The notes beneath the pieces were generated by a model. That model did no database searches. It was not told where the DNA came from and saw only the letters and a list, made by a program, of their open reading frames with translations. A stretch of DNA of 64,000 bases from Altibacter sp. HG106. GTDB taxonomy: Bacteria > Bacteroidota > Bacteroidia > Flavobacteriales > Flavobacteriaceae. Where the stretch lies: contig NZ_JAQQTD010000002.1 of NCBI RefSeq assembly GCF_028561755.1, forward strand, positions 1-64,000, read 5' to 3'. Position numbers and translations under genes: made by a program. Shown here piece after piece: positions 1 through 8,087 of this stretch (the stretch's first letter is position 1; each line of letters opens with the position of its first letter).

Positions 1-50
1 AAATAGATTGAAAGAAATTGACGCGCTTTACGTCATAAAATAACAAGCAC

Positions 51-124
51 GGTCTGGTAGTTCAGTTGGTTAGAATACCTGCCTGTCACGCAGGGGGTCG
101 CGAGTTCGAGTCTCGTCCAGACCG
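51..124 (+). tRNA. tRNA-Asp (anticodon GTC)
   Basis: A complete cloverleaf can be drawn. The acceptor stem GGTCTGG pairs with CCAGACC, the anticodon loop is CTGTCAC (anticodon GTC), the T-arm contains GTTCGAGTC, and the discriminator base is G at 124. No CCA is encoded. Its 3' part, from base 102 on, is repeated at 19440, which marks this gene as the integration site of the element to its right. A terminator hairpin follows at 136. Confidence 0.95.
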
Positions 125-127
125 CAA
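102..127 (+). repeat. attL: 26-bp tRNA-derived direct repeat
   Basis: The 26 bases from the T-arm through the tRNA 3' end plus two bases (CAA after the discriminator region) are identical to 19440-19465. One base further left the copies differ (C here, A there), which fixes the left limit. A core inside a tRNA 3' end is usual for tyrosine-integrase elements because the tRNA stays intact. Confidence 0.9.
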
Positions 128-135
128 CCCAGTAT

Positions 136-167
136 AAAGCCTCTCAGCAATGAGGGGCTTTTTTTTG
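136..167 (+). terminator. Terminator of tRNA-Asp
   Basis: AAGCCTCTCA and TGAGGGGCTT form a ten-pair stem around a GCAA tetraloop, followed by eight T. The same hairpin is repeated after attR at 19473-19502, while the 8-9 bases between core and hairpin differ between the two copies. Confidence 0.85.
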
Positions 168-306
168 TTTCTGTTGAGTCCCTTAAATGTGGCTTATGGT
201 TTAGAAATAGACCCATGAGAAGCTTATCCACAGGAATCTGCTTTTTTGTGTTTCTACACAACTCATTTCCCGAAAGTCAAGTTTGACAAGTTTTTTACTC
301 CAGAAA

Positions 307-344
307 AGGTGTACCTATAGGTGTACTTTTTCAAAAAGGTGTAC
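307..344 (+). repeat. Three AGGTGTAC direct repeats, candidate integrase arm sites
   Basis: AGGTGTAC occurs at 307-314, 319-326 and 337-344, spaced 12 and 18 bases start to start, about 180 bases inside attL. The first two also frame the palindrome ACCTATAGGT (313-322). Short direct repeats beside an att core are typical arm-type binding sites of tyrosine integrases. They could instead be an operator, since they lie just past the 3' end of the HIT gene. The surrounding 128-352 has no gene; a single consensus DnaA box TTATCCACA is at 224-232. Confidence 0.5.
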
Positions 345-352
345 CCTGTTTT

Positions 353-718
353 TTAATAGTTCATTTTATTTGGAATCACTCCTCTTATACCACCTTCAGG
401 ATTTTTTAAATCGCCCTGATATCTAGGAATAATATGACAATGAAAGTGGAAAATTGTTTGACCAGCTGAGGATCCACAATTCATGCCAATATTATATCCA
501 TCAGGTTTATTTTCTCTTTCAATTAATTTCTTTGCAATATCAATTAAACTCGGAAGTTCATTTTTAACCTCAAGAGGAAGCTCAAAAAATTCAATGTGTA
601 ATTCATTTGAAATTATTAGTAAGTGACCTGGTGATACAGGATAAGAGTCCTTAATGATAAAAAAGTGGTTACTTGTATAAAGTTTCTTATTGTCAGGGAT
701 ATTTAAAAAATTCTCCAT
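353..718 (-). CDS. HIT-family (histidine triad) protein
   Basis: 121 residues, the usual size for a stand-alone HIT hydrolase or transferase acting on nucleotide-phosphate bonds. The histidine triad HFHCHI lies near residues 92-97, and the N-terminal half has the expected pattern with DSYPVSPGHLLII. The ATG at 718 is separated by only two bases from the stop of the upstream HNH gene, so the two are co-transcribed. General HIT enzymes are housekeeping proteins. Pairing with an HNH nuclease inside a mobile element suggests a nucleotide-handling role in a defence module, which is inference. Confidence 0.85.
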   Translation of the reverse strand: MENFLNIPDNKKLYTSNHFFIIKDSYPVSPGHLLIISNELHIEFFELPLEVKNELPSLIDIAKKLIERENKPDGYNIGMNCGSSAGQTIFHFHCHIIPRYQGDLKNPEGGIRGVIPNKMNY

Positions 719-720
719 TA

Positions 721-1743
721 TTACAAATATTCAAATCCATTATTGTGGGCTATAGTTAACATAGGTTGAATAAATTCTTCAAATCTGGATCTATCGAAAT
801 TGAGTAGAGGAAATATTGTTAGGTAATCTTGTAAAAATTTATTTTTTGGCTTACTCTTCTGTACTATTTCAAAACCTTCTTTTTGTAAGGCATAGAAGTC
901 ATCAAAATATTTGTCAAAAGAAGGCAGTTTTGCACTTTTTGTTGAATTAAATGAACTTTCAGCTGGGATTAAATTCCACATTAAATCATGTGCAACAAAT
1001 TGATGAGGTATGAAATGTTCAATTATATACTCACCAACAATCAGTTCCTTTTGAGTATAAATGCATTTAATGTAACCAAGCTCATTTAGCACTATATCCC
1101 AGTATTTGCGTTTGTGATTTGTTAGATTGCCTCTGATAATTGGTCTTTGGATTTTATTTGGTATTTCAGGAACACTTGGATTTCGACTTTGCAAGAATAA
1201 TGACAAGTGCCAATAGCAAAATGATTTTAAAACCCCGAGATTAAGTTGAAAAAAAATAAACCAATCATCATCTATTATGATGTTGTCTTTAAAAAGAGAG
1301 TAAGGAGCATTTTTTGATTTATCTAATGACAATTCATAGACAATTTTTTTAGAACCAGTACCTAGCCATGGGCTTAAAAACTTATGTGGCACATTATTAT
1401 CAAAATGGAGTAATGTGGAAACGGTTGATTTGTTATTAGAATTAATTAGTGTGTTTAGAATTTTATTTTGCCTAGTGTCAATAGGTAAGTTTTCTATTTC
1501 TCTTACCGAATAAATAGCATTTTGGATTAGATCCTGTTTGCCAAATGAAATATGAAAATAATTGACAGTATACCAGGATAATGCAAGCATTTTGGCAAAC
1601 AATTCTTTTTTACCTATTGTTTTAGTGCCATTCTCAACGGATTCCAAAATGGACCAAAACCAATAAAATTTATACGTAGCACTTGTATTGTTAAATACAG
1701 ATGAAATTTTTGAGAATTTCTCATCGTGAATATTTAAGTGCAT
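721..1743 (-). CDS. HNH endonuclease domain protein
   Basis: 340 residues from the ATG at 1743. A longer reading to 1911 adds a hydrophobic stretch but would overlap the start of the opposite-strand integrase, so I reject it. The first 230 residues are not recognised. Around residues 230-285 there is an HNH-like block: YTQKEL, then EHFIPHQF, then DLMWNLIPAESSFNSTKSAKLP, the usual spacing of the first His, the Asn and the final His/Lys side of this fold. The zinc-binding cysteine pairs of classic HNH proteins are absent. It is translated first in a two-gene unit with the HIT protein. Likely a DNA-cutting effector; the substrate is unknown. Confidence 0.7.
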   Translation of the reverse strand: MHLNIHDEKFSKISSVFNNTSATYKFYWFWSILESVENGTKTIGKKELFAKMLALSWYTVNYFHISFGKQDLIQNAIYSVREIENLPIDTRQNKILNTLINSNNKSTVSTLLHFDNNVPHKFLSPWLGTGSKKIVYELSLDKSKNAPYSLFKDNIIIDDDWFIFFQLNLGVLKSFCYWHLSLFLQSRNPSVPEIPNKIQRPIIRGNLTNHKRKYWDIVLNELGYIKCIYTQKELIVGEYIIEHFIPHQFVAHDLMWNLIPAESSFNSTKSAKLPSFDKYFDDFYALQKEGFEIVQKSKPKNKFLQDYLTIFPLLNFDRSRFEEFIQPMLTIAHNNGFEYL

Positions 1744-1789
1744 GGTGAATAATTGAATTAATAAACAAATTACTAAAACATAAATAACT

Positions 1790-2986
1790 ATGAAACTTAA
1801 GATATTATTTCTTTTATATAAATCTAAAGCCAATTCTACTGGCAGGTGTCCAGTTAGGTGTAGAATAACCAGTAATAAAAGAAGAAAAGAATTCTCAACA
1901 GGACTTTTCATTAATCCAGATTACTGGAACTCCAAGAAACAAAAGGTGGAACCCTGTGAAGATAGCACCTACATCAACCAACAGCTGAGCCTGGTCAAGA
2001 ACAACTTGTATCAGGCTTTTTTGTTTTTGCAGGTTAGTGGTGAGTCCTTCACTGTGGAGGATATCTACAGTCGTTACAAAGGTGAACCAACAACAAATGA
2101 AAAACAAGTGCTTGAAACCTACCGTGAATACTTAACCAGAATAGAGAAATTAATCGGGAAGGATTTACAGTTGGTAACCTATAAAAAGTATCAGGAATCG
2201 TATAGGCACCTAGCTGATTTTATCAAATGGAAATACAAGCGTAAAGACGTGCAATTGAAGTCTCTAAAAGGGGTTTTTTTAGACGATTACAGCTATTTTC
2301 TAAAGGTGGAAAAGAGCTTAGCTCAGAGCACACTAAATAAGGCGATACAGCGCTTCAGAAAGGTGGTAAAGTATGCTGTTGCACAGGATTATTTAAATAA
2401 GGATCCATTTCTTCTTTACAAGCCAAGAACAAGCAAGAAGGAAGTGGTTTTTCTAAGCAGAAAGGAGCTTACCATTCTGGAGGAAAAGGAGTTCGCTTTG
2501 GAACGTCTAGAAAGGATACGGGACATGTTTGTTTTTTGCTGCTATACAGGATTGGGTTTTAAAGAAATGGCTAATCTGAAGAAGGAGGATGTGTATGTGG
2601 AATTTGATGACAAACCATGGATTCATGTAAAAAGGCAGAAGAACAATCGTACCTATAAAATCCCAATCCTAACTAAGGCAAGGAAAATCATGGTCAAGTA
2701 TGATGGGGAATCGCGGGAGATGGTGTTACCTTCTATCAGTAATACTCATTTTAACGCCTATCTTAAGGAAATAGCAAGCCTCTGCGGTATTAAAAAGCGA
2801 TTGACCCATCATATAGCCAGGAAAACCTTTGCCACCACTATTTTGCTTTATAATGACGTTCCTATGGAGATCGTAAGTAAATTGTTAGGGCATTCAAAGT
2901 TACAGACGACGCAGGACCATTATGGTAAGGTTATTCAGAAGCGAATTAGTGAAGAGATTACACGAATAAGTGGAAAATTCAAGTAA
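1790..2986 (+). CDS. Tyrosine-type site-specific integrase
   Basis: 398 residues. The N-terminal arm-binding domain (about 1-100) has the Bacteroidota pattern FSTGLFINPDYWN, followed by a SAM-like core-binding domain (about 105-200) and a catalytic domain. The catalytic region shows HHIARKTFATT (His-x-x-Arg), LLGHSKLQTT and the nucleophile Tyr in DHYGKV about 20 residues from the end. The first catalytic Arg position reads TGLGFKEM, without the Arg of canonical recombinases, as is common in Bacteroidota element integrases. It should catalyse integration and excision between the tRNA-Asp-derived repeats. No excisionase gene is evident beside it. Confidence 0.93.
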   Translation: MKLKILFLLYKSKANSTGRCPVRCRITSNKRRKEFSTGLFINPDYWNSKKQKVEPCEDSTYINQQLSLVKNNLYQAFLFLQVSGESFTVEDIYSRYKGEPTTNEKQVLETYREYLTRIEKLIGKDLQLVTYKKYQESYRHLADFIKWKYKRKDVQLKSLKGVFLDDYSYFLKVEKSLAQSTLNKAIQRFRKVVKYAVAQDYLNKDPFLLYKPRTSKKEVVFLSRKELTILEEKEFALERLERIRDMFVFCCYTGLGFKEMANLKKEDVYVEFDDKPWIHVKRQKNNRTYKIPILTKARKIMVKYDGESREMVLPSISNTHFNAYLKEIASLCGIKKRLTHHIARKTFATTILLYNDVPMEIVSKLLGHSKLQTTQDHYGKVIQKRISEEITRISGKFK

Positions 2987-3034
2987 TAGTCATTGATCCA
3001 ATATTTTACAGAAATAAATTATTACCTTTATTAC

Positions 3035-3106
3035 GACTCGCTAGTTCAACGGATAGAACGTGGACCTGCTAAGTCCAAAGTGGGGGTTCGATTCCCCCGC
3101 GGGATT
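3035..3106 (+). tRNA. Atypical tRNA-like gene, anticodon GCT, short variable loop
   Basis: D-stem GTTC/GAAC, anticodon stem TGGAC/GTCCA with loop CTGCTAA, and T-stem GGGGG/CCCCC with TTCGATT are all perfect. The anticodon GCT reads serine codons AGC/AGT, yet the variable loop is only about four bases, whereas every normal tRNA-Ser has a long variable arm. The D-loop GGA and C35/U36 resemble arginine tRNAs. The acceptor stem GACTCGC/GCGGGAT has one A-A mismatch and two wobble pairs, and the discriminator would be T. It may be functional with altered identity, or a decaying tRNA fragment. It lies 48 bases after the integrase stop. Confidence 0.6.
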
Positions 3107-3137
3107 ATTCCTTCCCGATAAATGGGAGACTATATAG

Positions 3138-3166
3138 AAAGGCTATCTGTCCGGTAGCCTTTTATA
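3138..3166. terminator. Bidirectional terminator between tRNA-like gene and TPR gene
   Basis: AAAGGCTA and TAGCCTTT form a hairpin around TCTGTCCGG, with T-rich sequence on the right. The reverse strand also ends in AAAGG...CCTTTCTAT. It separates the rightward tRNA-like gene from the leftward TPR gene, whose stop is at 3176. Confidence 0.6.
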
Positions 3167-3175
3167 TTTTCTTTG

Positions 3176-6100
3176 TCACTTAAAATACAAGCTTTTCACT
3201 TCCTTGTGCACAGACATCACTTCATTCAAGTTTGCCCCCATCAATTTAAATTCAGAAAAAAGAACTCCTCCTAATAAATTGACTTCATTTATTCCCATAC
3301 CATACATCAAGTTTCTAATTATATCGAAAGCATATCTATTCTTATTTTCTGTCGTGATTGAGGTAGTTAGATAGATATCCTTTAAAAATTTTGCACAAAC
3401 CGGAATAAGAAGATTATTATTATGAAGTGAGTACTGTAAATTATATAAAGCCATGGAATATTGATTGTCCTTTCCAGCGAGCATTTGAAAAAACTCATTC
3501 TTTAACACATCTAAATTTAAATCAATTCCCGAATAATTATTCTGTAATAAAAAACTATAAAATTCTGTATCGCACTTATCTCGGTTATAAACCCTTAAAT
3601 ATTTTTCTGGACTCAGTAACCACTTATTAATCTGTATAGAATCTTCGCTTTTCAAAAGATACAAAGAAGAGTCACTCGTGATTAGTCTAAAACCATTTCT
3701 ACTTGTCAAAAACATATTATCTACAAGGTATCCGAACAATGTATCCCTCTCTTTTCCCTCTTGTTCTAACCTTAATGCGATTTCAAGTTTTTCTTCTACA
3801 TTGTCAATCAAGCAATTCTCATCAATCCACTTTAGAATTTCTCTGTAAAATTCAATCTTTGAATTTTTATCTGGCAATGGAAACACCTTTACACCCTCAA
3901 GAGTAATTTGCGTTGTAAGGCCATCTTCTGGGGCATTTTCTGCCTCTTTTAATCCAATTAAGAATATTTGCTTGGTATAATAAGAAACCGTGAATTTATG
4001 CTCAAATTGAAAATTTAGTTTCCTATAAAGTTGATAGAATAAAATTAGTGAAGTAACATCCAAACCATAGACTTCGCTAATTTTTGTGTTTATAGGATTG
4101 GTTGCTAAAATTGGGAGCGTAGTAAATTTTGAAGTATTATGACCTGTTAAGTAAAAATAGGCATCAACCATATTGCCTCTGAATACCATCTTGGAAACTT
4201 CAGAAAATCCGATGCGGGAATTATAGTAGTCTTGCAATCCTTTTTCTTTATACTCTTTTTCTTCAGTTCCTCTTGCACCAAAATTTTTAATCAGAAAATC
4301 CTCAAACTCTTCTTTGTTGGAAGGAAATTCAATCATTTTAAACCCTAATTCATTTAATGGGTTTTCAATCTCTTCTTGAATATTTCTTAATAATTTGAGT
4401 GCATCATTATATATTTCAACAATCTCTACTGTATGGATTGACATGTCCAGATTGTTTGTATCCGTAACCGTATCTCCGACCTTTTTACCAATTAACTTTC
4501 CTTTAAAGCCACTATCGGAATCAATAAATATTTCATTTAAATCTTTACCATTGGTTCTGAATCTCACCCATACATCAATTTTTACCTTTTCATATTTTTC
4601 AAAAAATCTCTTGTCATATTTTATCAATAAAGCCAAATATTCCTTTCTTGCTTGTGTATTTGACTGATTCAATGCCAAATTGTAAAGGATTTTAAAACCA
4701 TAATCAGCCTCTATGTCATTTCGAAGTAAAATCACTGCAATAAGTAATGCAACCGACTCATCAGCAAAACTTGCAGGAAATAAACTGACCTCATTTTTTA
4801 TTTCATCATAGGCTCCTAAAATTTCAAGTGTCTTCACATAGGCTACAAGATATTGTTCATTTGTGGGGTCAATTTCCTTCAGCACTTTAACAATACTTTT
4901 TACCTCACTCCAATTGTTTGTAAATGCATGTAAGCTATACTCAATCCGCAACAATTCTTCATCGGTTTGATTATGAATTGTTCTAAAATTCTTGAGTAGA
5001 TCCAGTAACTCAGAATGATTCCCCTCTCCTGTTTTCTCATTGCTCTGCAATTTTTTATACAAAAGTGAAGCATACATTACCAATTCTTGTGATGGTTTTT
5101 CTTTATTTACAAATTCAGATAAAAAATCTATCGCTTCATTTATTCTGTCAATCGATTGGTAGGATTCAGCAATTAGACTCTTGTAGTTATGGTCTAAATC
5201 ATCAGCTTTCTCAAGCTCTTTCAGCTCTTCAGATAGTTTTTCCTTTCTTACTTCTGAGATATCTAAATACCTGGTTTCACAGCTTATAATAAATACTTGT
5301 TTAAGATTTTTTGATTTAAATTTTTTGGATTTTACTTTTTCTATATGTTCTAAAAAAAGTTCTTTATCCAATGTCCTATTAAACACATTAAAGAAAGAGT
5401 TCAAAATGTTAAAACCCTTTTGCTCGTCAATCATTTCAATGCCGTCAAGGTAGCTGTCAAAAACTTCCTCGATTTCATCTGTCCTTTTTAGGAAAAAGAG
5501 AACTGCTGATTTAACAAGATATAATTCACTGACCAGCTCTTCAGATTTTTCGTATTCTTTTAATGCCAACAATGCATCTTCATAATCAGAATTTACAAGT
5601 AACGCCTGTACAAAGGTCATTGTATAGAACCAATTTTCTTTTGGAATGGAGGCATATAGGTTCTTCAAATCATCTAATCGAGACTTTTCCTTTTTCAGAA
5701 AAAAATCAAAATAATGGTAGACGTGTTTGTGATGCCAAATTGCCTTCGAAAGTTCAGTATTCTGCAGAGTCGCAACATACTTCTTCAGCAATGGCATAAG
5801 ATTTTTTACCAAATGATGTGATACTACTGGATTTTCCTTACCAGCAAGGAAACGGATTGGGTAATCACCAAAAATCTCATTGATAAGCAAGTCCAATGTA
5901 ATCGACCATAATTGTCGATTTGTAAAAGTTACTTCATTATACTTATCGTATTCTACTTTGAACTGAAAATTATCGATTCCCACGTTTAAACCGAGAGCAT
6001 GTTTTCTTAATATGTAGTTTGCGATATTTATTTTAAAGACATATTCATTTTGTACTGATTTTGGAGTTTCTTCAATCGCTACTTTTAAATCTTTAGAATT

Positions 6101-6571
6101 ATGAAGTCTTATTAGCCAAGCAACAATACTAAATTCATCTTCTTTGAGAATCTCATCTGCTATTTTATCCGCTTTCTTTGGTTCTTGTAGGTTCAAATAT
6201 TCAATTCCGGCCTTTTCTCTTAACTCCGTATCTGTGGGGTTTAATCTATATGCTTGCACAAACTCTTTTGCAGTTTCTTTGATAGCAAATTGTTGTAATT
6301 CTCTTTTACATGTAGCACTCAAGAAAAGAATTTTACTTTTTATTTTTGGGTTTCTGTTTAATTCATCCGGAATCCTTTTTTGGAGGTTTTCTAATTGCTT
6401 TAACGCAGTATCTGGCTTAAACTCATCAATTAGCAATTTTATACCTTGTAACTGGGCTTTATAATCTTGAAGCAACAATTCAAGGCCCTGAAGATGTATA
6501 TTATAAGTATCACCAACTCGAAAAGCACCACCATTAGTATTTACATTTCCAGTATTTATATTACTTCCCAT
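3176..6571 (-). CDS. Large TPR protein with N-terminal amyloid-like motif, GreA-C-like and PIN-like domains
   Basis: 1131 residues. Residues 4-23 carry the motif NINTGNVNTNGGAFRVGDTY, nearly the same as the C-terminal motif of the upstream small protein. Residues about 30-660 are helical repeats of TPR type. Around 680-735 the run FKGKLIGKKVGDTV resembles the C-terminal FKBP-like domain of GreA/GreB. Around 800-970 a PIN-like nuclease is suggested by GLDVTSLILF (first Asp) and LITSDSSLYLL (later Asp). There is no P-loop, so it is not a classic STAND NTPase. Its start overlaps the preceding gene by 11 bases. I infer a sensor/nuclease that recruits or is recruited by the small effector through the shared motif. 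The domain calls are by eye. Confidence 0.7.
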   Translation of the reverse strand: MGSNINTGNVNTNGGAFRVGDTYNIHLQGLELLLQDYKAQLQGIKLLIDEFKPDTALKQLENLQKRIPDELNRNPKIKSKILFLSATCKRELQQFAIKETAKEFVQAYRLNPTDTELREKAGIEYLNLQEPKKADKIADEILKEDEFSIVAWLIRLHNSKDLKVAIEETPKSVQNEYVFKINIANYILRKHALGLNVGIDNFQFKVEYDKYNEVTFTNRQLWSITLDLLINEIFGDYPIRFLAGKENPVVSHHLVKNLMPLLKKYVATLQNTELSKAIWHHKHVYHYFDFFLKKEKSRLDDLKNLYASIPKENWFYTMTFVQALLVNSDYEDALLALKEYEKSEELVSELYLVKSAVLFFLKRTDEIEEVFDSYLDGIEMIDEQKGFNILNSFFNVFNRTLDKELFLEHIEKVKSKKFKSKNLKQVFIISCETRYLDISEVRKEKLSEELKELEKADDLDHNYKSLIAESYQSIDRINEAIDFLSEFVNKEKPSQELVMYASLLYKKLQSNEKTGEGNHSELLDLLKNFRTIHNQTDEELLRIEYSLHAFTNNWSEVKSIVKVLKEIDPTNEQYLVAYVKTLEILGAYDEIKNEVSLFPASFADESVALLIAVILLRNDIEADYGFKILYNLALNQSNTQARKEYLALLIKYDKRFFEKYEKVKIDVWVRFRTNGKDLNEIFIDSDSGFKGKLIGKKVGDTVTDTNNLDMSIHTVEIVEIYNDALKLLRNIQEEIENPLNELGFKMIEFPSNKEEFEDFLIKNFGARGTEEKEYKEKGLQDYYNSRIGFSEVSKMVFRGNMVDAYFYLTGHNTSKFTTLPILATNPINTKISEVYGLDVTSLILFYQLYRKLNFQFEHKFTVSYYTKQIFLIGLKEAENAPEDGLTTQITLEGVKVFPLPDKNSKIEFYREILKWIDENCLIDNVEEKLEIALRLEQEGKERDTLFGYLVDNMFLTSRNGFRLITSDSSLYLLKSEDSIQINKWLLSPEKYLRVYNRDKCDTEFYSFLLQNNYSGIDLNLDVLKNEFFQMLAGKDNQYSMALYNLQYSLHNNNLLIPVCAKFLKDIYLTTSITTENKNRYAFDIIRNLMYGMGINEVNLLGGVLFSEFKLMGANLNEVMSVHKEVKSLYFK

Positions 6572-6947
6572 AATTATCTCCTATTCTAAAATCACCACCT
6601 CCAGTATCAACATTTCCCATATTGACATTCTTACTGCCCTTAATCTTCATATCCGATTTGGGTAGTTTAGAAATGATTTCCTTAAAATGATTTAGGTTTT
6701 CTGAGTTTGCTTCAATGGAATTTTCAAGAATAGATTTTACTATTTCAAGTTTCGATTCATTTGAAGGATTCTTTTGGAGTTCCTTTAGGGCTTTCTTAGG
6801 CTCGCCTTCTTTGTAGAATAAAGATTTTACCCAATTTATAGCTCCTTGGGATATTGATTTTCCCGTATCCTCTATAAGGCTCTCAAGACCTTTAGTTGCT
6901 AATGATACCGCTAACGCAGTAAGCATTGATGAAGTGATTAGTGGCAT
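6561..6947 (-). CDS. Small Bell-like effector with C-terminal amyloid-type motif
   Basis: 128 residues. The N-terminal part (residues 5-45) is an amphipathic/hydrophobic helical stretch, ALAVSLATKGLESLIEDTGK then INWVKSLF. It resembles the start of bacterial Bell domains, the proposed pore-forming partners of NLR-type sensors. A charged helical region follows, and residues 107-126 end in NVNMGNVDTGGGDFRIGDNY, matching the N-terminus of the next protein. It overlaps that gene by 11 bases and is translated first. By analogy with NLR-linked amyloid signalling pairs it would be a membrane-active cell-death effector triggered by templated fibril formation. This function is inferred. Confidence 0.65.
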   Translation of the reverse strand: MPLITSSMLTALAVSLATKGLESLIEDTGKSISQGAINWVKSLFYKEGEPKKALKELQKNPSNESKLEIVKSILENSIEANSENLNHFKEIISKLPKSDMKIKGSKNVNMGNVDTGGGDFRIGDNYGK

Positions 6948-7132
6948 ATATTATTTCTAAAATTTAATTTCCGAGTTAGTAAATGTTGAATTCTCTTTAA
7001 GTTAGAATTTATTTATTTAATTTATCTTAGGTATAAAAGTTACATTTAAATAAAGAATTAGTAATAAAACGGATTACCGTAACGAGTTCAAGGATTGATA
7101 AAGTGCCGTAAGGATTTGGCGAGGTGGCAATG

Positions 7133-7360
7133 CTATTTTGTAAATTGAAAAAATTCATGTACTCCTACTCCTATCGCCTCTGCGATCTTGAGTAATGTCA
7201 ATGCTGTAAAATTTTGCCTCCCATTTTCTATGCTAGAAAGATTAGATTTTTCCATGTCGATCTGGACACAGATATCAAGTTGACTAAAGCCGTGCTGTCT
7301 TCTTAGCTTAGCTATATTTCTACCAACATCAAATAAATAATTTTTTTCAGCTTCAGTCAT
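7133..7360 (-). CDS. XRE-family helix-turn-helix regulator
   Basis: 75 residues, essentially one lambda-repressor-type HTH: IAKLRRQHGFSQLDIC, then the recognition helix region MEKSNLSSIENGRQNF, then LLKIAEAIGV. The C-terminal tail is short with no dimerisation domain. It lies 186 bases upstream of the Bell-like gene on the same strand and is divergent from the gene at 7474, so it may control the defence pair, the divergent gene, or itself. I could not define an operator. Confidence 0.85.
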   Translation of the reverse strand: MTEAEKNYLFDVGRNIAKLRRQHGFSQLDICVQIDMEKSNLSSIENGRQNFTALTLLKIAEAIGVGVHEFFQFTK

Positions 7361-7473
7361 AATTCTATGACAAGATGCTGTAATATCTAACGCAGAGAGT
7401 TATGATATATAATAACTATATTTACGCGGTATTTTCTCTATTAAATATTGAAATTTTTTAAGAATCTAATTTT

Positions 7474-7992
7474 ATGAAAATAATTGTCATTACCTTCTTG
7501 CTGCTGCTTCCACTTTCTTTAATCTCTCAAATTAATATTGAATTTTATACACAATATGGATATCATGTAAATTTCGACAAAGAGATGTTCAAAGTTATAG
7601 ATGGAGAACAATTTTATTGGTATCTAGATATTAACCTGAATGAGGTTAAACAACCCAAGGAATATATTCAAGCAATAACTTATAATTCTTCAGGCCATCT
7701 TTACAGAATTGATTACGCAAATCAAACATATTATAAGTGGGATATTTCGGAAGTTAAAATCATTAAAAAAGATGGACTAGTCAAAACAATTCTATATCCA
7801 CAAACCAGAAATAGTTGGCAGTCAGCCGAATTAACCAGAGAAAATGGGATTACAAAACTTAGTGTATGTATTAGAACAGAAAAAATAAGTGGTTCAGAAA
7901 TCTGTAGAGAGCTATATATGCATTCAACAAACCGATTTGAAGATAACAATTTCAATTATTTGTCAAAGTTACCTAGTCAGAAATTAGATTAA
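7474..7992 (+). CDS. Secreted or periplasmic protein of unknown function
   Basis: 172 residues with a clear Sec signal peptide (MKIIVITFLLLLPLSLISQ, cleavage near residue 19). The rest is rich in Tyr, Asn and Ile with alternating polar and hydrophobic residues suggesting beta structure, with no cysteine pair or enzyme motif that I recognise. It is an island gene, divergent from the XRE regulator and about 95 bases before the replication-type block. It may be a cell-surface cargo protein such as an exclusion factor, but nothing in the sequence proves it. Confidence 0.7.
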   Translation: MKIIVITFLLLLPLSLISQINIEFYTQYGYHVNFDKEMFKVIDGEQFYWYLDINLNEVKQPKEYIQAITYNSSGHLYRIDYANQTYYKWDISEVKIIKKDGLVKTILYPQTRNSWQSAELTRENGITKLSVCIRTEKISGSEICRELYMHSTNRFEDNNFNYLSKLPSQKLD

Positions 7993-8087
7993 TATTATGA
8001 GTGCAGCCTAACCTCTATTCATCCCCACCCTTCTTGAAAATTGGGGATAACCCCCCGTAGTCAATTGTCTAATTTAAATTTAAATCT

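Noticed and set aside
224-232. Perfect DnaA box TTATCCACA near attL as an origin
   Set aside because: It is a single box without clustering or an AT-rich unwinding region.
1744-1911. N-terminal extension of the HNH protein with a membrane helix
   Set aside because: It would overlap the opposite-strand integrase start, and the ATG at 1743 gives a normal gene.
3176-6571. Classic NLR/STAND ATPase
   Set aside because: There is no Walker A or Walker B motif in the 1131 residues.
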